A DNA stretch of 31,410 bases from a virus. Of the stretch, positions 8,202 through 15,607 are shown piece by piece. Both the position numbers and the translations under genes were made by a program. The first letter of the stretch is position 1. The number at the start of each line of letters is the position of its first letter. A model generated the notes under the pieces. The model had not been told where the DNA came from. It searched no databases and worked only from the letters and a program-made list of their open reading frames with translations. The DNA is taken from positions 1 to 31,410 of the IMG/VR virus record IMGVR_UViG_3300042475_003280, one strand, 5' to 3'.

Positions 8202-8573
8202 TTAAACTTCAACGTAACCAAGTGGATGCGGTAACGGCGGCAAAGGATCTGGTACGTCCCAGGGGAGTCCTGATGCTTTGTTTAATTCCGCATCAACGCG
8301 TGCTGCCAAGGCGTTTTCAATTTCCTTAACGCGGTCAGACGTAAGGGCATCTTTGCACCAGCCCATGACGGTCTCTTTATTGAGACTGAGATAGGGCACC
8401 CATTTTTTACGGTCAGCGGGGGCAAGTTCAACAATGCCAGAAGTACTGACTGTGTACTTACCCGCCATCTGATACGCAAACCAATGGATTGCTGTGACTT
8501 CACTACCTGGATAGGAAGCGCTATCCGGAAGTCTCCGGTCAAGCAATGAAATTCCCCAGGTAGTTTTGTTCAT
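8202..8573 (-). CDS. Hypothetical protein, paralogue of 8794-9117
   Basis: This 123-residue protein begins MNKTTWGISLLDRRLPDSAS. It aligns along most of its length with the 107-residue protein two genes upstream: W-x-I-x-x-L-x-R-x-LPD, then a VxAIHW or VYTVHW strand, a GxVxL strand, PYLSLNKETVMGWCKDAL against PFSELTKEEAVNWTLAAL, and a final GLPWD or GVPW. The C-terminus adds a proline-rich tail (PDPLPPLPHPLG). This fold recurs in phages as a small domain of unknown function. It lies between the endolysin and structural genes. Confidence 0.65.
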   Translation of the reverse strand: MNKTTWGISLLDRRLPDSASYPGSEVTAIHWFAYQMAGKYTVSTSGIVELAPADRKKWVPYLSLNKETVMGWCKDALTSDRVKEIENALAARVDAELNKASGLPWDVPDPLPPLPHPLGYVEV

Positions 8574-8576
8574 TCT

Positions 8577-8759
8577 TCAGCTCTCAACAACTTCAGGATC
8601 AATGGCAGGTGCGGGCTCTTCCTCTGGAGCAAACTCAATCGTATCAATCAATTGACCGATAAGGTTTGCAGAAAAGGCAATGAGGTTGCCGTCACCAGTG
8701 GCACGTGCAGAACCAAAGGAATTGATGGCGCTAACTAGCTGAGACTTTGTGCAAGCCAT
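8577..8759 (-). CDS. Small hypothetical protein (60 aa)
   Basis: It sits between the two paralogous genes and ends four bases before the next start. It has a helical N-terminal part (CTKSQLVSAINSFGSARA) and an acidic proline-rich end (APEEEPAPAIDPEVVES). No domain is recognised. Tight packing and sensible composition support it as real. Confidence 0.55.
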   Translation of the reverse strand: MACTKSQLVSAINSFGSARATGDGNLIAFSANLIGQLIDTIEFAPEEEPAPAIDPEVVES

Positions 8760-8793
8760 AATGAACAGATAACTTCAAAGAGTATAACAAAAA

Positions 8794-9117
8794 TCACCAG
8801 GGAACGCCAGATTCAGAAGTTGGGTGTAGTTTGGCTTGGATTTGATTGTGCAATGCTTCTTCAATCGAAACAACTTGATCAACGCCAAGTGCTGCCAAGG
8901 TCCAGTTCACCGCTTCTTCTTTAGTGAGTTCACTAAAAGGAGTGAAGTTATCAGGGTCGGGTTCACCAAGGCCAACGCTGCCGTAACAACCGGCAGTTTC
9001 ACCGTCTTCTTCCAGGGATGCGGTCCAATGGACGGTGTATACAGCGCCATCAGGACAGGTGTCACCATCAGGAAGATGACGTTCGAGGTTAGCAATATCC
9101 CAAACAGTGTTGGCCAT
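8794..9117 (-). CDS. Hypothetical protein, paralogue of 8202-8573
   Basis: A 107-residue acidic protein (MANTVWDIANLERHLPDG...). It shares the WxIxxLxRxLPD start, the VHW strand, the helix TKEEAVNWTLAAL and the terminal GxPW with its neighbour, which suggests a local duplication followed by divergence. The 22 residues around SLEEDGETAGCYGSVGLG differ most. AAAATAAAAGAAAATATC upstream gives an A-rich leader with a TAAAAT box. The function is unknown; the compact beta-type pattern suggests a binding domain. Confidence 0.65.
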   Translation of the reverse strand: MANTVWDIANLERHLPDGDTCPDGAVYTVHWTASLEEDGETAGCYGSVGLGEPDPDNFTPFSELTKEEAVNWTLAALGVDQVVSIEEALHNQIQAKLHPTSESGVPW

Positions 9118-9166
9118 AGTTAATGATATTTTCTTTTATTTTACCAGGGGTGATCAATGAAAGTAA

Positions 9167-9307
9167 CTAAGGAAACTGGCGGCGATAGTCTTCAAGCCAC
9201 TCTTCGCCCATCAATCCAACCAGCTCTTCGCGGGTGAGATTGTGGATCCACTCCATACACTCTTTAAAACGTCGCTCGTTTTCTTCTGGGGTCAGTGGGA
9301 CAAGCAT
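9167..9307 (-). CDS. Small hypothetical protein (46 aa)
   Basis: A short frame, MLVPLTPEENERRFKECMEW, continues with IHNLTREELVGLMGEEWLEDY and ends in RRQFP. It is acidic, helical and rich in Trp, with no stop interruptions, and fills the gap between its neighbours. It starts 14 bases after the end of the 83-aa gene. No family is recognised. Sequence character and spacing support it. Confidence 0.6.
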   Translation of the reverse strand: MLVPLTPEENERRFKECMEWIHNLTREELVGLMGEEWLEDYRRQFP

Positions 9308-9321
9308 AGAAATAAAGGTGA

Positions 9322-9573
9322 CTATTGAGCGAAGCTTTCTAGCTCGGCGGCGATGGTGAGGAGTTGGCGGCGCGTTGTGCGTCGTTGAATCGCAAATGCC
9401 TGCGGTGTGCCAGGTAAGAAGGAGCTGGGCTTGTCGTCCGGCACCACCTGATCCGCAGCAGCTCGCAGGGCGGCGGCAATGGCAGGCAGATAGTGCCAGT
9501 CATCAGGCTTGCCGCTGGCTGCTTGGTTAAACGCCCAGAACACCTCTTGAGCTTGGGGTGAAAGTTCAGACAT
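9322..9573 (-). CDS. Hypothetical protein of a cyanobacteria-associated family (83 aa)
   Basis: The product has the pattern LSPQAQEVFWAFN, then PAIAAALRAAADQVVPDD and TRRQLLTIAAELESFAQ. I recognise this LSPxAQ...ALRAAADQVVP...LLxIAAELE layout as a small family of unknown function common in Synechococcus-type genomes and their phages. Codon use is more GC-rich than in the structural genes nearby. It probably forms a short helical bundle. The role is unknown; host-to-phage transfer is possible but not shown. Confidence 0.6.
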   Translation of the reverse strand: MSELSPQAQEVFWAFNQAASGKPDDWHYLPAIAAALRAAADQVVPDDKPSSFLPGTPQAFAIQRRTTRRQLLTIAAELESFAQ

Positions 9574-9591
9574 AGAAGTGGTAATGGTTAC

Positions 9592-9807
9592 TCAGTTTGG
9601 CCAAGCTTCATCAGCCTTCTGAAGCAGGTAAGCAATAAAGCGCTCTACCTCTTCGCGGGTTTCAAATGCTTCCGTGTAATACGGATCGCAGTTGTTTGCC
9701 ATTATTACAACGCCATCTTTAACCCACGCGGAATGCTTCTCCATGTGAGTTTCACGCTGCTCAAGCCATTCGGTAGGCGTGAGCTTGGGGTAATCTTGTT
9801 GGGTCAT
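9592..9807 (-). CDS. Hypothetical protein (71 aa)
   Basis: The start is taken at ATG 9807, giving MTQQDYPKLTPTEWLEQRET and an acidic C-terminus EEVERFIAYLLQKADEAWPN. The frame is open further upstream to 9879, but that part lies in the GC-rich structured region and reads poorly as protein. It may be a small DNA- or protein-binding factor; nothing is recognised. Confidence 0.55.
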   Translation of the reverse strand: MTQQDYPKLTPTEWLEQRETHMEKHSAWVKDGVVIMANNCDPYYTEAFETREEVERFIAYLLQKADEAWPN

Positions 9808-9829
9808 GGTCTCTAGGGGATCGTGGCCA

Positions 9830-9856
9830 GGGCAGGGTGTTGACGCACGCCTGCCC
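9830..9856. repeat. Hairpin before the 71-aa gene
   Basis: GGGCAGG at 9830-9836 pairs perfectly with CCTGCCC at 9850-9856 across a 13-base loop. On the minus strand the stem extends by three pairs past a bulged C. It lies in the leader of the gene starting at 9807 and is part of the structured region 9808-10104. Confidence 0.45.
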
Positions 9857-9901
9857 ACCCACCCTACCACGCAGGTCAAGGAATTCGCCCAAGCACACCA
9901 A

Positions 9902-9923
9902 AGCCCCCGGTTTCCCAGGGGCT
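9902..9923 (-). terminator. Terminator-like hairpin with GAAA loop
   Basis: On the minus strand AGCCCCTGG pairs with CCGGGGGCT (one G-T pair) around a GAAA tetraloop, followed by only three T residues. The same stem and loop design occurs in the strong terminator at 28785-28810. It lies downstream of the tail-fibre gene and of the cloverleaf-like element. Confidence 0.45.
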
Positions 9924-9934
9924 CGGCTACCTCG

Positions 9935-10047
9935 GCAGTCTTGGCGAATCCGCGACCGCTGATCTTGTCGCATCGGGGGACTGCCTACGGAGAGTCAGCC
10001 TCGGTAAACCCGATGAGGCCCTGTTGACAGGGACTTAATCCCGATGC
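9935..10047 (-). ncRNA. Candidate structured RNA with a cloverleaf-like core
   Basis: The 297-nt gap 9808-10104 holds no convincing gene and is GC-rich. Positions 9970-9977 and 10040-10047 form a perfect 8-bp closing stem (GCATCGGG with CCCGATGC). Inside are three hairpins: 9979-9996 (GACT/AGTC), 9999-10018 (CCTC/GAGG plus inner pairs), and 10019-10032 (CCCTG-TTGA-CAGGG). A further hairpin, 9935-9959, follows on the minus strand, then the hairpin at 9902-9923. TATAGT occurs upstream near 10077. The strand is chosen because of the terminator-like end. It is not a tRNA: no T-arm consensus is present. Class and function are unknown. Confidence 0.45.
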
Positions 10048-10104
10048 AAATGGCAGAGCGGGAACTTATCTACTATACCAAGCCACGCCTCGATGGGAGT
10101 AGGG

Positions 10105-12117
10105 TTACGACGTCTTGAGTGCAGCTACATCGGCCTCAAGCGTTTCGATCCGCTCCATTGCTTCCTGCAGCGCCTTCACTGCCTTCATGTAGAGCACCGA
10201 ATAATTGACGCTCTTGGTGACGGTGCCAAGGTCGTTGCCTTCTTCGTCGCGGTCGGGGGTCTCGTAGACCAAGCCAGGCGAAATCTGCTCAATTTCTTGG
10301 GCAATGACTCCGATTTGTCGATGACCGGGACTGTGCTTAAGATTGTAGTTGCGAACTTGTAACGACTTAATGTCCAGCCATTGCGAGTTTGCATCTGCAA
10401 TGTTTTCTTTTAACTTGATGTCCGAGATACCCGCGTAGCTATTGTTTGTGTTTTGGATATTTCCATTTGAGAAGATAATGTAGCGTTGAATAGAGCCATT
10501 GTCGCTATATCCAGAAGCAAACCCGGACCCTGTGCCGCCCCCGGCAGCAATGTATTGAATAAGCGAGTAATTTGTAAATGTGCTGCTAGTACTGTAGGTC
10601 TGAATGCACCTTTGATCGGCAGACTGGTAAAACTTGTGCCAACCACTGGTAGCGTCAGGACTGTATGTTCCTGTTTCCGAAAATTGAACATATCCGTTAC
10701 TCCCAATCCTCATCCGCTCCGTCGGGCTGCTCGCTCCGTCGGCGGTAGTGGAGAACGTTAGTCTCCCTGGATAGTCACCCGAACCGGCGTTTGCATCGGC
10801 TTCACAAACAACAGCGGCAAAAGTATTGCCGGCATTGTCTGTAAATACAATCTCACCAATGCCTTCGCCGGTGGTAATAGCAGATGCCGCTTCATCTCTT
10901 TGAATTGAGATGATCCCAAGTTGTGGATTTCCTGATGTGTTGCCACGTATCTGCAGCTTGGAGTATTGCGAATCGCCAGCGCTAGCGCTCGTAGACGTGC
11001 CAACTAACAACCTGCCGGAGCTGTCGATGCGGGCGCGTTCGGAATAAGACTCAGATCCAACAGCTCCGGTATGTGTATAAAACTGAATTCCGCCACCTGC
11101 TGATGGAACAAGTGCTCCTCCGCCATTGTTAGCAGAAACAAGTTCAATGCCGCCACCGTTTGAGCCATCAAGTGTCAGTTTGATTGATGCACCAACCGGA
11201 GACGCCGTAGTGCCAATCCCTACTCGGCCTGAGGAATCAATGTAAAGCCTTGTTCCATCATTAGTTCCAAGTCTTAACGCATCTGTGGTGTGTTCATATT
11301 GTATAAATCCAACACTCGGAGAAGCTGTACTATCTGAGAAGAAGATATTTGAAGCACTTGCGGAGCCTGAAAAAATTGTTACTCCGCTTGCACCACTGCC
11401 AGAGCCAACAACAAGTTGGTTTGCCGCTGCACTAAAGCTGCCAGGAATACTAGTCCCCAGACCTAGTCTCCCGTCCGATGTGATGCGGAGGCGCTCGGCA
11501 GCAGTGCCATTAGTTGTGCCCGTAAAGAAAAGAAGATTGCCGTGAGTTGAAGCATCAGTTCCGGTTGCGAATATTCGCGTTTGTCCTGGAACGCTATCAA
11601 CAACAAAAGAGTTGGCGACATAAGACAAGACACCCCATCCCCCACCGCTGATATTTAAGGCTCCAGTTCCAGAAATCCCGCCCGCAACATCTAAAGCAGT
11701 GGTTGGAGATGCTGTTAGTACCCCAAGCTTTCCATCTGCGGCAATGAAAATCTTCCCAGACCCACCAGTCGAGATGGCTACTTGGTCTGCGCCGGGGGAG
11801 TACAGTCCAGAATTTGGGTCTAATACAAAACTAATCGATGGATTTGCTGCAGTACCTGACGCAAATACACCCGATGTAATGGTATGAGTACCACCGCTGA
11901 TATTAATAAAGTTACCGCTAGTAAAGTTTGCAGTGGTACCAGTAACGGTAACACCTGAAATTGTTTGGCCTCGTAAGATGTCCCCAGAGATAGTATCTGT
12001 TGCTGTTACGTTTCCTGTAAAGGTAGGATTCTCAACTAAACCAGAAACTGAAACGCTTTTATCAACACCACCATCAGTAAAGGTGATTGTATCAACCTTA
12101 ATTGTGCCGTACGCCAT
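10105..12117 (-). CDS. Tail fibre protein with S74 intramolecular chaperone domain
   Basis: This 670-residue protein is a phage tail fibre or spike. The N-terminal part repeats TGN/TGT-type strands (GNVTATDTISGDILRG, VTVTGTTANFTSGNF). The middle has many copies of an SSGRVGIGT/SDGRLGLGT-type strand, as in host-recognising fibres. The C-terminal 110 residues match the Peptidase_S74 chaperone: SDIKLKENI supplies the Ser and Lys expected at the self-cleavage site, then GVIAQEIEQISPGLV, and a terminal coiled coil (VKALQEAMERIETLEADVAALK). The chaperone drives trimer folding and is normally cut off. It follows the repeat-rich gene at 12154-13950 with a 36-base gap. Confidence 0.85.
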   Translation of the reverse strand: MAYGTIKVDTITFTDGGVDKSVSVSGLVENPTFTGNVTATDTISGDILRGQTISGVTVTGTTANFTSGNFINISGGTHTITSGVFASGTAANPSISFVLDPNSGLYSPGADQVAISTGGSGKIFIAADGKLGVLTASPTTALDVAGGISGTGALNISGGGWGVLSYVANSFVVDSVPGQTRIFATGTDASTHGNLLFFTGTTNGTAAERLRITSDGRLGLGTSIPGSFSAAANQLVVGSGSGASGVTIFSGSASASNIFFSDSTASPSVGFIQYEHTTDALRLGTNDGTRLYIDSSGRVGIGTTASPVGASIKLTLDGSNGGGIELVSANNGGGALVPSAGGGIQFYTHTGAVGSESYSERARIDSSGRLLVGTSTSASAGDSQYSKLQIRGNTSGNPQLGIISIQRDEAASAITTGEGIGEIVFTDNAGNTFAAVVCEADANAGSGDYPGRLTFSTTADGASSPTERMRIGSNGYVQFSETGTYSPDATSGWHKFYQSADQRCIQTYSTSSTFTNYSLIQYIAAGGGTGSGFASGYSDNGSIQRYIIFSNGNIQNTNNSYAGISDIKLKENIADANSQWLDIKSLQVRNYNLKHSPGHRQIGVIAQEIEQISPGLVYETPDRDEEGNDLGTVTKSVNYSVLYMKAVKALQEAMERIETLEADVAALKTS

Positions 12118-12153
12118 TTTGTTGTCTCTTTTTGTTTATTTTAGCCGAGAAAA

Positions 12154-13950
12154 TTACGGAAGAATAATTAGTGGGCCTTGGATTACAAACCCACTTGCGC
12201 TACCGGAAACAACGCCAGAACATACGATGGCTGGGGTTGCTCCAGAAGGTGTGGTTACTCTTAACGTCGATCCTGTAATTGACGTAAAAGTACCCGTTGT
12301 GCTGCTAACAGTTACTGAATTAACTGATGTGCCGGTAACCGTAGCGCTTGAAATACTGGTTGCAAAGTTAGCAGTGTTACCTGTAACAGTCGTACCAGAG
12401 AGATAAGTAAATATTCCACTAGGTGAAACAACATTACTTCCACTGATTGTTCCCGAAGAAACAATGCCTCCTGTGGAAAAAATGCCCGTACCTAATACTG
12501 ATAAGTTACCGGAAACAACAGTGTTAACAAAAACAATGTTTGTAAAAACACCAGATACGGCCGAAATTAATCCGGCTTGCATGGTGTCGCCGGTAATAAC
12601 AGCTCCACTTACATTCTGGAATCTTCCCGACGTACTTAAAACAGTATTGCCAGTGATTGTTGCACCGGACACACTAGTGGTAAATGTACCGACTTGACCC
12701 GTTAAGTTTGTTGCAAGTACTGTGTTACCGGTAACGGTGGCACCTGAAACACTAGTAGTGCCAACGACTGTAACGCCTGTGACATTTGTAAATTGACCTG
12801 CGTTACCAGTGACCGTTGCGCCAGAAACACTGGTAGTTCCAATGACGGTGGCGCCTGTGACCGTCGTAAATTGTCCGGCATTACCTGTTACTGTCGTACC
12901 CGACACGCGGCCAAAGTTACCGGTAACCGAAGTAACAGTCCCTGCGTTAACAACGGTACCTGTAACAGTTGCTCCTGATAAGTTTGTAAACGAACCAGAA
13001 ACTCCCGTTATTGTTCCAAAGTTACCGCCATCTCCTGTAATTGTCTGACCGGAAATAACTTGGGTAAAGACACCAGAGATTCCACTGATGCTACCAAAAG
13101 CACCCGTATTGCCGGTTACTGTTGCTCCCGAAACACGTGTAGTAAATGTCCCCGAAACACCAGTGGCATTAGACACTAAAAGTGTATTGCCCGTAATTGT
13201 GGCACCTGATACCTGAGTAGTAAATACACCAGAAACGCCAGAGACTGTTGAGAACTGTGCAGTAGTTCCAGTAATTGTGGTTCCCGAAAGAGTTCCAGTG
13301 ACACGTACGCTGCTTGCAAATTGTGCAATACCCGTGACCGTTAATCCACTTGCAACAGATAAGTTCCCGCTAACGTCAAGAATTGGCGTTCCCAAAACCT
13401 GGAACGTACCAGTGGTTGCGGCAACGGTTGTTCCTGTGAATGTAGTACCAGTTACGTTGGTGAACGTGCCATTTGTAAAGAAAGCACTTACACCACTTGT
13501 TGTAGTGCCAGTAAGACTTGTAAAGTTTCCCGTTGGGAAAGACGCAGTAGCTCCTGTCGCTAAGGTTGTAAAGGTACCAGTTACTGCATTAACTTGACTT
13601 CCTTGAATAAAAGTACCTGTTACGGTGTTGCCGCTGACAGTACCGCTGACAGTGGCATTGTTTTGAACAACAATTCCACTAAACGTACTAAGGCCAGACG
13701 CAGTTACCGTATTAAAACTGGAGTTGCCACCTACTGTTAAGTTGCCAGTGATAGTGACGTTACCGCTAATTAAAGCGCCACTGCCAGGGGCGTAATATAA
13801 ATCGAGATAATCCCTGAATTGAGAAAAGGTAATTTTTTTGTTGCGCAGTGACGGGTCCACCTCAAAAACGTGGACCAGGGTCATGACATCCTGGTCTACA
13901 ATTTCGTTCGCTGCAATTGCAGGAAATTCGGTAATACGGCGGTTTGCCAC
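12154..13950 (-). CDS. Repeat-rich tail fibre protein
   Basis: A 598-residue protein. Residues 1-60 form a unique head domain (RRITEFPAIAANEIVDQDVM...SQFRDYLDLYYAPGSG), probably the attachment point to the tail. From about residue 65 to 560 it consists of many copies of a Gly/Thr/Ser/Val repeat of roughly 20-26 residues built on VSGATVTGN followed by VTGVSGTFT, as expected for a beta-helical trimeric shaft. The last 35 residues differ (RVTTPSGATPAIVCSGVVSG). It starts at GTG 13950. It may act with the S74 fibre downstream as a two-part fibre. The repeats create long empty frames on the other strand, which are shadows. Confidence 0.75.
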   Translation of the reverse strand: MANRRITEFPAIAANEIVDQDVMTLVHVFEVDPSLRNKKITFSQFRDYLDLYYAPGSGALISGNVTITGNLTVGGNSSFNTVTASGLSTFSGIVVQNNATVSGTVSGNTVTGTFIQGSQVNAVTGTFTTLATGATASFPTGNFTSLTGTTTSGVSAFFTNGTFTNVTGTTFTGTTVAATTGTFQVLGTPILDVSGNLSVASGLTVTGIAQFASSVRVTGTLSGTTITGTTAQFSTVSGVSGVFTTQVSGATITGNTLLVSNATGVSGTFTTRVSGATVTGNTGAFGSISGISGVFTQVISGQTITGDGGNFGTITGVSGSFTNLSGATVTGTVVNAGTVTSVTGNFGRVSGTTVTGNAGQFTTVTGATVIGTTSVSGATVTGNAGQFTNVTGVTVVGTTSVSGATVTGNTVLATNLTGQVGTFTTSVSGATITGNTVLSTSGRFQNVSGAVITGDTMQAGLISAVSGVFTNIVFVNTVVSGNLSVLGTGIFSTGGIVSSGTISGSNVVSPSGIFTYLSGTTVTGNTANFATSISSATVTGTSVNSVTVSSTTGTFTSITGSTLRVTTPSGATPAIVCSGVVSGSASGFVIQGPLIILP

Positions 13951-13976
13951 CTATCTACTGCGCAATTCTTTCCTTT

Positions 13977-13982
13977 ATTATA
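13977..13982 (-). promoter_or_regulatory. TATAAT box before the tail fibre gene
   Basis: TATAAT on the minus strand is followed by AAAGGAAAG and then GTG 13950. No -35 box is seen at 17 bases. It is one of four exact TATAAT boxes placed ahead of minus-strand genes in this window. Confidence 0.35.
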
Positions 13983-13993
13983 GTGCGGCTTAT

Positions 13994-14308
13994 TTAGCGT
14001 ACCCTAATCTCAAGACGTGGCAATAAATTAGTACCTAAGTACCAAAGCCCTTGAATTCCTGTTACAATTCCACAGGAAAGCAATAGTACCAACAGCAGTT
14101 CCGCCACGGTTAAATTACGCCGCACATACACAACTTGCGGCAAAGCTTCCAGTGAGGTTTCTATAGGTAGACGCTGAGGTACTGTTTGTTGGATAGCCAG
14201 CTCCATGGCACGTGCTTTCATTTCTGCCAACATCTCAGGAGTAATCTGCCCTTCCAAAGTCTGTTGCATGGGAAGTTGGCTAGGTGGAATTTGCTCTTCC
14301 ATGATCAC
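13994..14308 (-). CDS. Single-pass membrane protein (104 aa)
   Basis: Residues 1-60 are hydrophilic (EEQIPPSQLPMQQTLEGQIT, then MLAEMKARAMELAIQQ). A strong membrane segment follows near the C-terminus (LTVAELLLVLLLSCGIVTGI, then QGLWYLGTNLLP), ending RLEIRVR. It lies upstream of the tail-fibre and endolysin genes in transcription order, so it could be a holin or spanin-type lysis factor, but a minor virion membrane protein is equally possible. ATG 14302 is an alternative start. It is divergent from the HTH gene, with a 45-base gap. Confidence 0.6.
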   Translation of the reverse strand: MIMEEQIPPSQLPMQQTLEGQITPEMLAEMKARAMELAIQQTVPQRLPIETSLEALPQVVYVRRNLTVAELLLVLLLSCGIVTGIQGLWYLGTNLLPRLEIRVR

Positions 14309-14353
14309 AAAGTTGTTTACAAAAGACTAGCATTTAATTGATCGGAGTGCAGC

Positions 14354-14764
14354 ATGCCGTACGGACTACGCAAAGGCTTGGAAGACATTGCCTACGAACT
14401 AAAAGGAATCAGGAATATCCTTGGTTCCATGTGGCATAGTCGGTACTCAAACGCTGAGACTGACATTGCCAACCCCGAAATGTTTGCAGATGAATACATT
14501 TCGACAGAAGAATGTGGTAGGCGTCTAGGAGTCTCCGATCAAACCATCCGCAACTGGATTGCAATCGGTAGAAAAAACCCTGATAAAGGCTGGGTAGAAG
14601 GTATTCATTATGTCAACGTTTCTCCTGACGTCCACAAAAAAGCAGTTTTGCGTATTCCATGGAATCGCCTCATTCAGTCTTTTGCTAAAAACGAAAACAT
14701 CAATCTTAAAAACCTACGTGCGCAGTATCACTTGTATCATGCAACCAAAGAGGTTCTTGAGTGA
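14354..14764 (+). CDS. Helix-turn-helix DNA-binding protein (136 aa)
   Basis: GGAG at 14344-14347 gives a good ribosome binding site. Residues about 45-80 look like a MerR/excisionase-type HTH: YISTEECGRRLGVSDQTIRN, then WIAIGRKNPDKGW. The N-terminus (LRKGLEDIAYELKGIRNILG) is helical and may drive dimer formation. It heads a tightly overlapping plus-strand cassette that ends with dcd and is divergent from the membrane-protein gene, so it may regulate the 45-base region between them. A recombination directionality factor is a possible alternative. Confidence 0.65.
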   Translation: MPYGLRKGLEDIAYELKGIRNILGSMWHSRYSNAETDIANPEMFADEYISTEECGRRLGVSDQTIRNWIAIGRKNPDKGWVEGIHYVNVSPDVHKKAVLRIPWNRLIQSFAKNENINLKNLRAQYHLYHATKEVLE

Positions 14765-15231
14765 TGGCACATCGTTTTAAGGGAATTGATATCGATGCTA
14801 TCAATATCGATAACCATGAGGAGCTACTGCCCAAATCCCTGGCAGATCAAGTGGAAATGTTCTTACCACCCTGGGGTTCTTTCGATGATGGTTGCTTGCG
14901 TCGTTACCTAGAAAACTTAAAGAACTACGAAGAAGAGGATGCCAACTCTGGCATGACCTTGGCCAATCGATTACGACTGGCATTCAAAGACCTAAACCCA
15001 GATACAATCTGCGGTAAATTTCCACAAGCAGAGTTGCCTCTTAAACGTCGATTGCGATGTGTTGCCGAGTATTTGATCAGGTCCGGGGAATTTGATAAGG
15101 TGCGAGATGAGCAAGGAAAACTCTGCAAGAAACGCGGCGTGCTTGGCAAGTTGGTTGTCTTGTACCAGCCAACTCCAAAACTGTTAGAATCTCTGCATCG
15201 TCAAGGGTTGTTAAAAAGTGGATCGCCGTGA
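14764..15231 (+). CDS. Hypothetical protein of the dcd cassette (155 aa)
   Basis: ATG 14764 shares a base with the preceding TGA; the GTG at 14761 is in frame but less likely. The protein has an acidic N-terminus (GIDIDAINIDNHEELLPK) and a basic, helical C-terminus (LPLKRRLRCVAEYLIRSGEF...VLGKLVVLYQPTPKLLESLH) that could be a winged-helix DNA-binding fold. No family is recognised. Its end overlaps the next gene by 14 bases. Confidence 0.6.
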   Translation: MAHRFKGIDIDAINIDNHEELLPKSLADQVEMFLPPWGSFDDGCLRRYLENLKNYEEEDANSGMTLANRLRLAFKDLNPDTICGKFPQAELPLKRRLRCVAEYLIRSGEFDKVRDEQGKLCKKRGVLGKLVVLYQPTPKLLESLHRQGLLKSGSP

Positions 15232-15607
15232 GAAGTTAATTGCGTCAGTCATTGGTCCTGAACTAGATGAGACCAAGGCAAAAATGCTTGATACCACTGT
15301 CAAGCTCATCCTTGGGGACATGGGCGCACAGTACGTCAAGTTTTGGGACGCAGAAGGTCCTGGCGTCTTGGTATTCCAGCCTGACAATAAAGAGCGGTCT
15401 ATATTCTTTTGGACGTTAAAAGAAATTCACGCAGCAGAAGAAGATTGCGAACATAACAATAACGGTGATCTTGCCGAGACATTGCGACGCATTCTTGCCG
15501 CTGCACAAAAGATTGATCCGATGGAGAAAGCAGGGTACATCATCAATGATGACAAGGGTCTTCGCTATTTGGAAATAGCGTATAACGACATCGTTAACGA
15601 TGACTGA
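15218..15607 (+). CDS. Hypothetical protein of the dcd cassette (129 aa)
   Basis: It starts at GTG 15218 within the previous gene and overlaps the next by eight bases. The protein is acidic and mixed alpha/beta (LILGDMGAQYVKFWDAEGPG, SIFFWTLKEIHAAEEDCE, LAETLRRILAAAQKI, LEIAYNDIVNDD). No catalytic motif is seen. Overlaps on both sides suggest co-translation with the Dam-like protein. Confidence 0.6.
   Translation: MDRREKLIASVIGPELDETKAKMLDTTVKLILGDMGAQYVKFWDAEGPGVLVFQPDNKERSIFFWTLKEIHAAEEDCEHNNNGDLAETLRRILAAAQKIDPMEKAGYIINDDKGLRYLEIAYNDIVNDD

Noticed and set aside
9806-10027. Plus-strand frame in the GC-rich gap
   Set aside because: The product is rich in Pro/Arg/Ser without protein-like pattern and overlaps the paired stems of the candidate RNA.
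9970-10047. A tRNA on either strand
   Set aside because: The outline has a closing stem and three hairpins, but there is no TTCRA-type T-loop, no proper anticodon arm with a 7-base loop, and the stem lengths do not fit.
11933-12406. Plus-strand frames opposite the tail-fibre genes (also 12464-12697, 12809-13048, 13277-13597)
   Set aside because: They are mirror images of the Gly-Thr-Val repeats, giving Val/Pro/Thr-only products without ribosome binding sites.
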